Shown here: positions 21,270-31,476 of the stretch, piece after piece
Numbering within the stretch: position 1 is the stretch's first letter
Layout: each line of letters begins with the position of its first letter
Assembly: GCA_023053545.1 (NCBI GenBank)
Contig: JAKZAN010000004.1
Location: 12,313,235 to 12,377,234, forward strand
Source of the DNA: Lepidurus packardi
Taxonomy: Eukaryota; Arthropoda; Branchiopoda; Notostraca; Triopsidae
Direction: 5' to 3'
DNA length: 64,000 bases
The notes under the pieces: generated by a model
What the model was told of the DNA's origin: nothing
What the model saw: the letters and a program-made list of their open reading frames with translations, nothing else
The model's database searches: none
Made by a program: the position numbers and the translations under genes

Positions 21270-21790
21270 CGTCCTGCATGAACTTCAAAACACGCTGTTT
21301 ACCTGGGACTTGGGGAAAATTCGGTAACTACTTCCTTATTGCTCTAGAACAATGTGGTAATGATTCAGATTCGTCTATTTTACCTACGTTTTCTCAAACC
21401 ATTGATAAAAGTGGTCGGAACATACGGCGCAGTCAATTTGAACACCGAACACGCGTTAATTTTGAAACGAATCATTAAGTAGTCATTGTAAACTCAGAAG
21501 GTAGTTATACAACATGACTGACAAGCTGAATGAACTTCAAAACACGCTGTTTACCACGTTAAACACGTTCTTTATGCGTGTTTTGAACTTCAAAACACGC
21601 TGTTTGGGACTTGGGGAAAATTCATGACTACTTATTGCTGTAGAACAATGTGGTAATGATTCAGAGTCGTCTATTTTACCTACGTTTTCTCAAACCAGTG
21701 ATAAAAGTGGTCGGAACATACGGCGCAATCAATTTGAACACCGAACACGCGTTAATTTTGAAACGTAATAATTAAGTGCAGTCATTGTTA
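21270..21790. repeat. Tandem duplication upstream of DUF4832 gene A
   Basis: A segment starting GAACTTCAAAACACGCTGTT at about 21279 recurs at about 21531 and again partially at 21584. The blocks TGGTAATGATTCAGA, GATAAAAGTGGTCGGAACAT and GAACACCGAACACGCG are shared by the long copies. The duplication ends about 100 bp before the TATA box of gene A. Confidence 0.85.
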
Positions 21791-21884
21791 ACACAGAAGG
21801 TGCGATACAACATGACTGACAAGAACAGTGGAGGGAGTGACGTGGCAGAAATATGAACTCGAGCGTTTTTCCTGGTTTGAGGCG

Positions 21885-21916
21885 TATATAAGGGAGTTAT
21901 ACCAGGAAAAATCAGT
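21885..21916 (+). promoter_or_regulatory. Core promoter of DUF4832 gene A (TATA + Inr)
   Basis: TATATAAG at 21885-21892 is followed by ATCAGTA at 21911-21917. TCAGT is the classic arthropod initiator and the spacing, about 29 bp, is what TFIID expects. The predicted 5' UTR to the ATG at 21963 would be about 50 nt. A TATA promoter suggests strongly regulated or tissue-specific expression. Confidence 0.7.
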
Positions 21917-21962
21917 ATTAATAGGTTTAAACCTCCCTTGTGTTGCATACAAAGTATCCATA

Positions 21963-24083
21963 ATGCTTTTCACGGTTTTATTTGCGTTTCTTGTTGTAGA
22001 TAATCACGCCCTTGAAGCAAGTTCAACTGACAGAGGTAAATAAGACAGAAATGAACAAAAAATGAAAGAAATTAACCAGCATAATCTCACATTACTAATC
22101 CCCGATGTATTGTTTTGATTTCTGAATATATTTCTTTGTATTTCTAGCGAATTTGGCGGACGTTTTCAACCCTGATAGAGGCATTTACAGACATACCGAA
22201 ACCCGATCGAGTGCATACGAACCTTTATACCCGTCCGATCTTCAGAATTGGCGAGACAATGAAGCTATTTCTTTAGTCTTTCGTAATTTTGTACTGGACA
22301 CCTTCACCTCTAAAGATATCACTGCAAGTCATCTAACCACGATCAGAAATGATCTGGAAGTCATCAAAAGCGCCTCCTTGAAAGCCATTGTGCGCTTCTG
22401 CTATTCTTTGGAGAGCAGCAAAGATGCAAACCGAACTCAAGCGCTACGCCACATCGTACAACTCACACCCATTCTAAAAGTACGTAATATTGTACTCGGG
22501 TGAGTACAATAACACAATAATAACCGGAGGTACATCTATAGGATTACGCGAGCGTTATAAGCGTGGTCCAAGCCGGCATCATTGGCAAATTTGGTGAATG
22601 GTTTTATACCGATAAAATGAAAACGTCCGGAGATCGTATTGCAATTTTGAACGCTTTGATCGCTGCTGTTCCGCAGGAAATTATGGTCCAAGTCCGAACT
22701 CCTGCTTATAAACAAGTACGCCTTGAAGTTTTTCTTTAATTTCCTGGACAGTAATGTAAGTAATACCAATATGCAGAGGGTTGACACTTAATCTTTTTAC
22801 ATTTTTGCCTGGAGTAATTTAAAAAATACAAATTAACATCTCACTTATGCAAAAACTAGCAAGATGGTCGATTTGGAAATTGGCATGATTTTATTGCATA
22901 TTTATTGCATATTATTGATTATATTATTGATATTATTGATTATATTATTGATTATATTATTGATATTATTGATATATATTGATATTGATTATTGATATCG
23001 ATATCTTATTGATATCTTATTGGTATTTTATTGATATCAATATTGATATTGATTGATATATATTGATATTATTGATTGATAAGGTTATTCTGCTTGCCGT
23101 TTTATTGCGCAGAAGCCATGCGCGTTCATATACTCTCTACCAAACACTGCGCGCCACCTAGCGATAGCTTGGGTGTAATAAGCAAAGCTATGCATATACT
23201 ACTACCATTACTAAATAATAATTCTTTTGTCATTGTTATTGTAATTATGAAATATTGTTTAGTTACTGTACACGGTTTTTTTCAGGAAAAATGCGGTACA
23301 ACCACACTGACAACCCAAACGGCTCTCACTGGTGCCACTTGTGCACGTATTGGTTTGTATAATGATTGTTTCTTGGCCAAGGATAACGATCAAGGGACTT
23401 TCCGGTCGACTAGTGTTGCAGCAGACCAGGCATACTTCGCTACCGAATCGCTGTACACCGTAGTAGGTGGAGAGACATGTTCGGTTAACGCACCGAGGAC
23501 GGATTGCTCTAACGCCTTGGTCGAAATTAAGAAGTACCATTATACATTCTTGAACAAGGACTGGAACACGGCAGTCGTAAATGGATGGATCAGTGCGGGT
23601 TGCTATACGAACCTCAAATCAACACTAGGTTACCGATACCAAATGGGCTCCGTCAGTGTACCAACTACTGTAACCAGAGGTCGAACGGCAACTTTTACAG
23701 TTAGCATAACGAATACTGGAGCTGCCTCTTTGTTCAACGCTTACGCTGCTCAAGTAAAAACAAACTTTTAACATTATAAATGGTTATTGACGTGAGTTAT
23801 TCGTAAATGTATATCCATATAGGTGATCCTCAAAAGTACCACCACGTCTCGAAGCATTCCTCAACCATCGATTGACGCTCGAAAATGGGCTGCAGGGGCG
23901 ACAAACGTTGTTTCGGCTACCATAACTGTCCCTACGGACTTGCCAGTCGGAAGCTACGAAGTTCTGCTAAATATCTACGATGCCAAGCGCCCTACGACCA
24001 GATACGCTCGAATTGTTGTCATCAACTCCGGGGTAGCTACCTCCGACCGTTACAACAAGCTGGGTACCACGACTGTAGCCTAA
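21963..24083 (+). CDS. Secreted DUF4874/DUF4832 protein, gene A
   Basis: Exons 21963-22035, 22148-22479, 22542-22715, 23286-23753 and 23823-24083 give 435 residues. Exon 1 encodes a signal peptide (MLFTVLFAFLVV). The mature N-terminal half is DUF4874-like: NPDRGIYR, then RFCYSL. GKFGEWFYT follows, and then a DUF4832-like C-terminal half with ATCARIGLYNDCF, GGETC and GYRYQMGS, ending in a beta-rich GSYEVLL region. The family is known mainly from bacterial extracellular proteins and has no established reaction. A glycosidase-like barrel is plausible but is inference from the invariant Glu after GxxG. Intron positions and phases (1,0,0,0) are identical in genes B and C. Intron 3 (570 nt) holds an AT-rich array. 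Confidence 0.85.
22905..23080. repeat. ATTGATAT-type array in intron 3 of gene A
   Basis: Irregular tandem TATTGATTATATTATTGAT and ATTGATATCGATATC variants. The orthologous intron of gene C carries a different array, while in gene B it is only 70 nt. Confidence 0.85.
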
Positions 24084-24797
24084 AACTACGGTCAACTCGA
24101 CACCAGAAAGAGGGATTGAATTCCTTATGTGTGAAGTTTTCTCAGCTTTAGTGGGTGACTGGGGTTAATTTATATCTTAGTGTTTAAGGATATGTAATTT
24201 CCATTCAAAACATACAATGTATAACGACAAGAAATCTCTACACACATTTTGTAGCGGTTCGCTAGTTTAACCGGGCTAACGGCGGTCGTTGAGAAGGGTT
24301 GTCGTATAGCAAGTGAGGAGCGAACAGACTTGAGGTGTGGAGGCGTGGCCAAACCGCACCCGACAACATTCAGATTACTTAATTAAATTTAATTCATTCT
24401 GCACCTTGATATGATAGCTTTGCCTTTTCTATGCAAGAATACCATGTTTATATCTGAAAGGCAACATCTTATGAAATAATTGTAATATTTTTCATAGTAG
24501 AAAGAAGAAAAATATGGGTATTACGTAGTAGTTTTCTTTCCAGGTTCTAAACAATGTGCGCAATAAGCTTGGGCTAAGCTAATAAATAACCTTTCTCAAT
24601 AAGATTAGGACGAGATAACGACTACTTCCTAGTCACTAAACTAGTTACTGTTATCAGTCATGGAGTCTTATTTAAAGAATATTTTTACACTAACATAACA
24701 AGCCATTCAAGCTATCATAACTTATCATCAGCGTTAGAGCATTTCAGTGCATGTCTACAAGTAGAAATACGCAGTAAAAAGTTGAATAAAATCTAAA
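24084..24797. other. Intergenic spacer between genes A and B
   Basis: No gene is seen. A TATTTAAAG at 24669-24677, about 130 bp before the gene B ATG, could be a TATA-like element, but there is no good initiator at the right distance, so I do not call a promoter. Confidence 0.4.
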
Positions 24798-26530
24798 ATG
24801 GTACAGTTTGTGTTGTTGGGCATGCTATTCATGGTGCATGCAAGTAAAGCCCCTCCTCCCGAAGGTGAGCAACAATGAATACAAAAATAAACAAAGTATT
24901 TAAAATGAACTACGTTTTAAGATAGTTTAAAAAAAGCTTTAACTATGTTATATAATAATGCTATTATTATTTAACGCACTTCCAAAAAATCATGCAAGTT
25001 TTGACGACTGATTTTTTTCTTTTTTATTATTATTTTCAGCTGCAGAAATCTTGAATCCTGAACGTGGTTTCTACCATTTCGCGGAAACTCTTTCCAGTTC
25101 CCATGAACCGCTTATCTTGGAAGATTTGCTCGCCGCACGTGACAATGAAGCCAACAGTCTTGTTTTTCGTAACTTTGTATTGGACGACTTTGTTTTCGAT
25201 GACATCTCATCCAACTTCCTCAATCTGATAAAGGCCGACTTTGAAACTGTACGAAAAGCCGAAATGAAAGCTATTGTGCGCTTTTGCTACTCTTTAGAAA
25301 ACTCCCAAGATGCCGAATTGCCCCAATTACTGCGTCACATTGACCAGCTATCTTCCATTTTCGGGGTATATGAACAGTTTTAATTGTCAAGTTTTAAGTT
25401 TTTCAATTGTCAGAATTAATCTCAATTTCACGCAATTACTCTTAAACTATTTTCCAGGAATATGAAGATAGTATTAACGTTTTGCAAGCTGGATTTATCG
25501 GCCAATGGGGAGAATGGTACTACTCTGATAACTACAACAGTGACGTTCATGTTCCCACGCCTGCGCAGCAACAAGATCGGGAAACTATTGTTTTAGCCCT
25601 TCTTTCAGCATTACCTGTCTCCCGAATGGTTCAGCTCAGGACTCCAGACATGAAGCAGGTCAAATTATTCTAAGATGTGTTGGTGTAAAAGCTGGATAAA
25701 CTTAAAGGTAATGGATGTTAATTTTTAGAAAATATGTGGAGTTCAAAATCTTATAGCGGACGATGCGTTCTCGGGGGAGCCTTGCGCCCGATTAGGACTA
25801 CATAATGATTGTTTCCTTGCAAGTGGCAATGACATGGGCACCTTTGAAGACGATTCCGAGAAAACGTATTTCGCCCAGGAAACTGCGTTTGTCATGTCTG
25901 GTGGCGAGACATGCCAAGTGAACGCACCTCGCTCTGACTGCGACAATACCAAATCCGAGTTGACTCGCTATCACTACTCCAACATGAACCAAGATTACCA
26001 CCCGAATGTCATTCAAGGCTGGAAAGACGGCGGCTGCTTTACCACCATTAAACACATGATGGGCTATCGATTGGTTTTCAATGGAGCGTCAATTCCTGCA
26101 ACTATACAACGCGGGGAAACGTTTCCTGTAAGCTTCACCATAGGAAATACCGGGACTGCCTCGCTTTACAATCCACGCGGAGTTGAAGTAATTCGACATT
26201 AGTGGACTGTGAATTCTTTTTGAATTGAGTTTCATTTACTTAAATATGGTTCTCTGTTCTTAGATATTGCTAAGGCATCAAGACAGTCAAGACGTGACTG
26301 CATTCCCGCAACCTAATGTGGATCTAAGAAGATGGGGTCATGCAACGAATAACACGATTAAAGCTACCTTAAATCTGCCATCAGCGGCAAACACGGGCAG
26401 TTATGATGTTTTGCTCAGTCTGTTCGATCCGCTCCAGAAGTCTAGTGAGTTAAATCGTATAGTGCTCGTTTCGAGCGGGATTGCTACCACAGAGCGTTAC
26501 AATTTAATGGGAACTCTACGCGTAAGTTGA
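24798..26530 (+). CDS. Secreted DUF4874/DUF4832 protein, gene B
   Basis: Exons 24798-24864, 25040-25365, 25458-25658, 25729-26187 and 26264-26530 give 439 residues. Exon 1 is a short signal peptide (MVQFVLLGMLFMVHA). Family motifs in order: NPERGFYHFAET, FRNFVLDDF, RFCYSLENS, GFIGQWGEWYYSDNYN, PCARLGLHNDCFL, GGETCQVNAPRSDC, GYRLVFNGA and GSYDVLLSLFDPLQKSS. This copy is closest to the bacterial pattern at GxWGEW. It lies head to tail with genes A and C and shares their intron positions, so the array arose by duplication after the introns were present. Its introns are all short (70-175 nt). Substrate and biological role are unknown; extracellular location follows from the signal peptide. Confidence 0.87.
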
Positions 26531-26946
26531 GCTGGATTAATATAACTAACGGTTTGTTATTGGAGTAAAAAGGCGTGGCGTAATTTTAATAGTACAAGCA
26601 TTATTAAAATAATTAATGCGATTTTAAACATGATTTGGACCGCATAATTGCTTTGTCTTAATGTACTGTTAAACCGAAATTACATTTTTAAATTAAATTT
26701 ACATTACAATTACATTTTCTAATTCAAATTACATTTCTAATTCAACATAGCCTCAATTTTACTTGGAAAAAGTTAAATATCACAGCTGTTGTAAAGTATT
26801 TCTGCTGCTAATCTTTACTGTATGCATTACCAATTTCGATTCCTTTTCAAACGATATAAATTTAGTTTTTTGTTAAGCTTCATTCTTAAAGTATGTTGTC
26901 TCCAAGACCGCCATCTATCTACAAGTTTGAGCTTTTCTTCATTTTC
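26531..26946. other. Intergenic spacer after gene B
   Basis: AT-rich. A short run of AAATTACATTT-like repeats lies at 26680-26735. No coding sequence is recognised. Confidence 0.45.
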
Positions 26947-27345
26947 TTTTAGTATCGAGTATCGCAATAACTTCCGTAAAGTCATCCAAATCGTGAACAA
27001 AACTGATTAACACGATTAACACAAAACTGATTGTTTACGATACTCGATACTAAAAGAAAATGTTCTTTTAGTATCGAGAAAATGTTCAAGAAAATGGTTT
27101 TGCTTTGCTTGCTTTTAGTATCAAGAAAATGTTCTTTTAGTATCGAGTATCGCAATAATTTTCGCAAAGTCATCCAAATCGTGAACAAAACTGATTAACA
27201 CGATTAACACAAAACTGATTGTTTACGATACTCGATACTAAAAGAAAATGTTCTTTTAGTATCGAGTATCGCAATACCTTTCGCAAAGTCATCCAAATCG
27301 TGAACAGAACTGATTAACACGATTAACACAAAACTGATTGTTTGC
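26947..27345. repeat. Palindrome-bounded tandem units upstream of gene C
   Basis: Units of about 110 bp begin with TTTTAGTATCGAGTATCG and end with its inverted copy, CGATACTCGATACTAAAA. Complete units lie at about 26949-27056 and 27135-27244. A third begins at 27254 but loses its right end. Between the first two, a shorter piece repeats AGTATCGAGAAAATG. The internal part includes two GATTAACAC words. The structure looks like a small MITE that became tandem. Confidence 0.82.
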
Positions 27346-27394
27346 GTACGTACACGTACGATGACGTTTACGTACTTACGTTTCGTGGGAAGAA

Positions 27395-27402
27395 TATATA
27401 AG
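27395..27402 (+). promoter_or_regulatory. Putative TATA box of DUF4832 gene C
   Basis: TATATAAG at 27395-27402 has the same octamer as the gene A promoter. It follows a CGTACGTACACGTACG near-palindrome at 27345-27360. No TCAGT initiator is seen at +30, and the ATG is about 230 bp downstream, so this is weaker than the gene A promoter. Confidence 0.45.
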
Positions 27403-27628
27403 GAGAACAAAGAAAGATTTCTTTATATAAGAATTGACACGGGAGAAAATTCAGGAGGTTCTGTTTGGTCGTTTTATTGTATATTTTGTCATTTGTCATA
27501 GCGTTTTGTCTCCCAAAGAAAAACAAGCGTGCCAGGTCATAAGCAGGCCTAAGTAATAAAACCAGAGCGACTCGAAAGTTGTAACTAGTTCTTTAACAAA
27601 CTCCCAACGACGACAAAGTGCTGCTGCC

Positions 27629-30515
27629 ATGATCGTGCTACTTTTCTTGCTCGTAAGTGTAAACCAACTGTTATTAACCGAATCCATAGAATGTCGAAAA
27701 GCAGAATTGCCTAAAGGTAAGTGATCCCAACTTTAAAACTTACCAAATTAAAAAAAATAATAATGTAAAAATAATATAAAATAATATAAAAATAATAATG
27801 TTAATACATAGTAATAAAAATAATTTGCTTAAAAATTATCACTGTTTACGCCAACAGACTTTAACCCTGAACGAGGCTTTGCGCGCTACACGCAAGGTAT
27901 TGCCTCGGACATGACGCCATTAACTGCCGACTTAATAAGCGCATGGAGAGATGAAGGAAGTTCTTTAGTTTCTCGCATCTTTGTCTTGGATCAATTCATG
28001 GAAGGCGACATAAGCGAAGGATTCTTGGGGCAAATAGGAACCGATTTGAATACCGTGCGTACCGCGGAGCTGAAAGTCAACCTCCGTTTTTGTTACAGCC
28101 TAGTTAATTCCATGGATGCTCCCTCGGATCAGGTCTTGAAACATATTGCCCAACTGAAACCTGTTTTGCAAGTAAGATGAATACGAAGGGTGGATAGTTT
28201 ATAATTGCTGGAAAATGGATTCCTAGACGTACGCGGACACAATTAATGTCCTCGAAGCCGGATTCATAGGCCAATTTGGGGAATGGTACTACTCCAACAA
28301 CTTCAACACAGCGCCTAAGTATATCCCAACTGTCGAGCAACTCCAAAAACGGAAAGAAGTACTATGGGCCTTGTTGGACGCCTTACCGTCGTCTAGAATG
28401 ATCGCCGTTCGTTCTCCGGCCATCAAAAAAGTATCACAACACTGCCAAAACAAACTTGACCAGACTGGTCTGATCAATAAATCGAACCTTTTAATCATTA
28501 AATATTTATTTTGAATGCATTGCATACATTTAGTTGGAAAATTATACTATCAACAGATGATTTGTGATGTCAACATATGACTTGAATCATCTGATATCAC
28601 CTGAATCATGCATTTGAATCATCCATTTGAATCATCTGATTTGTTCATATCAGATGATTTGAATGCATTGCATACATTTAATTGAAAAATTATACTATCA
28701 ACTATCAACAGATGATTTGTGATATCAACATATGACTTGAATCATCTGATATCATCTGAATCATCTGATTTGAATCATGCATTTGAATCATCCATTTGAA
28801 TCATATGATTTGTTCATATCAGATGATTTGGTATCATCTGATATCAACAGATGATTTGAATGCATTGCATACATTATATTGAAAAATTATACTATCAACT
28901 ATCAACAGATGATTTGTGATATCAACATATGACTTGAATCATCTGATATCATCTGAATCATGCATTTGAATCATCCATTTGAATCATCTGATTTGTTCAT
29001 ATCAGATGATTTGAATGCATTGCATACATTTAATTGAAAATTATACTATCAACTATCAACAGATGATTTGTGATATCAACATATGGCTTGAATCATCTGA
29101 TATCATCTGAATCATCTGATCTGAATCATCCATTTGAATCATCTGATTTGTTGATATTTGATGATTTGATATCATCTGGTATCAACAGATGATTTGAATG
29201 CATTGCATACATTTAATTGAAAAAGTATACTATCAACTATCAACAGATATGTGATATCAACATATGACTTGAATCATCTGATTTGAATCATGCATTTGAA
29301 TCATCAATTTGAATCATATGATTTGTTGAAATCAGATGATTTGATATCATCTGATATCAACAGATGATTTGTGATATCAACATATGACTTGAATCATCTG
29401 ATATCACCTGAATCATCTGATGTGAATCATGCATTTGAATCATCAATTTGAATCATCTGATATCAACAGATTTGAATGCATTGCATACATTTAATTGAAA
29501 AATTATATTATCAACTATCAACAGATGATTTCTGATATCACATATGACTTGAATCATCTGATATCACCTGAATCATCTGATTTGAATCATGCATTTGAAT
29601 CATCTGATATGAACAGATGATTTGAATGCATTGCATACATTTAATGGAAAAATTATATTATCAACAGATGATTTGTGGAACTCAAAATCTGCGCGCCAAT
29701 GAATCCTTCAAGGGCACTAACTGCTCTCGCATCGGTTTCCATAATGAATGCTTCCTGGCTGATAACTGCGATCAAGAAGCTTTTGCTAATTCGACGGAAA
29801 AGAATTACTACGCGAAAGAAGGCCTGTTGGTCGTAAGCGGGGGAGAGGTTTCTGAACGAAACTCACGCACGGACAACTGTGGCAACGTCGAACAAGAAAT
29901 CCTCAGGAACCATATATCCTACCTGAACCACGACTATAACCCCGACACGATTAATTATTGGACTGGAAGGCGTTGCTATGACTCAATCGAACGCAATTTG
30001 GGCTACCGATTCATCCTGAAGGATGCCAGAGTTTCCCCAGCCGCTGTTAAACGAAATAAGAATGTAACAGTCAGTTTTACCATCAGCAATGTTGGCTCCG
30101 CCCCTTTGTACAACCCACGCGGAATGGAAGTAAACACAACCTTCAAACCTTCAATCTTAGCAATCTAAAATTTAAAAATAAAAATAAGAGTTAGTAAAAT
30201 GTCTTACGTTTTGTCCAGGTTATACTGCGACACCTCAAAACGGGTAATAACGTTACGTTCCCCCATGAAATGGATCCTCGCAACTGGGCACCCGGCACTA
30301 GCCAAAACATAAACTTGCAACTGAGGTTGGAGTCTTACGTACTGGCGACTGGAAATTATGAAGTCTTACTCAGCCTGTACGATCCGTTGCAGAAAAGTAG
30401 CCGGTTAAACCGCATTGCGTTGTTCCCAGCTAATGTTGTTACCTCCGAGCGCTATAATGTGTTGGGGAAGGTGTCAGTATTGTTTGCTGAGATGCCGGAA
30501 CGAATTTTAGCCTAA
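27629..30515 (+). CDS. Secreted DUF4874/DUF4832 protein, gene C
   Basis: Exons 27629-27716, 27858-28171, 28227-28430, 29668-30129 and 30219-30515 give 454 residues. The signal peptide is MIVLLFLLVSVNQLLL. Motifs: NPERGFARYTQG, RIFVLDQF, RFCYSLVNS, GFIGQFGEWYYSNN, NCSRIGFHNECFL, GYRFILKDA and GNYEVLLSLYDPLQKSS. It differs from A and B where they have GGETC-x-VN: here the stretch is GGEVSERNSRTDNC. The first Cys is lost and the second shifted by one residue, so a disulfide or binding loop may be altered. The C-terminus is about ten residues longer. Intron 3 (1237 nt) is filled by a tandem array that includes the exon 4 acceptor. No frameshift or stop is seen. Confidence 0.85.
28510..29667 (+). 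repeat. Intron 3 array of gene C containing its own splice acceptor
   Basis: About seven units of 145-190 bp begin around TTTGAATGCATTGCATACAT at about 28513, 28669, 28855, 29010, 29194, 29469 and 29612. They include the block TATCAACAG, then ATGATTTGTG, and then many CATCTGATATCA and AATCATGCATTTGAATCAT words. The last unit runs into the genuine acceptor TATCAACAG|ATGATTTGTGGAACTC of exon 4, so every unit carries a copy of the acceptor and the first ten exon bases. Confidence 0.93.
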
Positions 30516-30863
30516 TTATCCCTATTAACATCGGTTTTTATCGCCAAATGTGGGGAGTTTTAGACAAAGTAGCAGACGTGCAATCTGTTCCGATTGGAGC
30601 ATGTAGAAACACTATAAAAACGTAATCAAAGTTAACAAAACGTAAAACCATTTTAAAAAACACGATCAAACGGGATATATAGTGTTTATTGTGATGGTTA
30701 CATGGAAAATTACACTATAACAACCTGGCGGTTTCACATATCTAAAGTTAAAAGCCCCACATTTGGGAAATTCTAACAACTGAAAACTACAAGCACCCTC
30801 CAATCACCAGTTGGTCAAGAAAACACTGGGAATAATCCCCCCCCCCCCAAGAGGAATAATCGT
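30516..30863. other. Convergent intergenic spacer
   Basis: Short spacer between DUF4832 gene C (plus) and the CISD gene (minus); it should contain both 3' ends. It includes a run of about ten C at 30839-30848. No other feature is seen. Confidence 0.5.
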
Positions 30864-31476
30864 TCAGGCAGTTTTCTTCTTGGTAATCACTACAGGTCCC
30901 ACGTTGTCGCCGGTATCTTTATTGTGCTTTCCATGCGATCCATCACAATAAGGAAACTAAAGAGATTATATCAAAAACACAAAATTATATCAATCTAAGT
31001 TTCTTAAGTGAGTAATTTACCTTAGTACTTTTCCAGCACCGACAAAGACATGTTTTTTCACCCAAATCCTCTACATCAAATGAGTCGACGACTTTAGGCA
31101 CATCTTTCTTAATATTAGGATTGCATGGCGTTCCCTGATGAAAAATTACAAGGTAACAAATTAATTCCATTCAGTTTTACACATAGTTATGTATATACTT
31201 TGAGCGTCTGTTGTACTTTCTCGTAAGTATAATACGACGCGCCAGCTAATACTGCAGCAAAGGGCAAAAGAGCGGCCCAATCCCGGACTATGGAGAGGAA
31301 AAATAAAAAAAAAGGAAAATGAGCTGGCTGACAAATATGCAAGTCAGAAGTGAAAGAAGAGAACAAATTCAAGACGTACCTCCTAAATGGAACCAACCAC
31401 CAATTGAAGTAGGAATGGGTAAACTGGCCAGATAATTCGGAAAAGATACACGAACGAGGTTTGAAAGTGATTCCAT
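30864..31476 (-). CDS. Cisd2: CDGSH iron-sulfur domain protein (CISD1/2 family)
   Basis: Exons on the minus strand: 31476-31380, 31287-31199, 31134-31021 and 30956-30864 give 130 residues, typical of CISD2 (135). The N-terminus reads [20 protein letters not shown], as in CISD2. A membrane helix follows ([18 protein letters not shown]), then [20 protein letters not shown]. The cluster-binding motif [16 protein letters not shown] has the three Cys and one His that hold a 2Fe-2S cluster in this family. These proteins sit in the outer mitochondrial or ER membrane with the cluster facing the cytosol, and act in iron, redox and calcium balance. The N-terminus favours CISD2 over CISD1. The C-terminus is Lys-rich (VITKKKTA). 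The gene ends about 350 bp from the convergent DUF4832 gene C. Confidence 0.93.

Noticed and set aside
21788-22043. Earlier start for DUF4832 gene A at about 21828
   Set aside because: The frame is open upstream, but it would start before the TATA box and add a non-signal sequence ahead of a good signal peptide at 21963.
28510-29667. CRISPR-like array
   Set aside because: Units are contiguous tandem repeats with no unique spacers, inside a eukaryotic intron.
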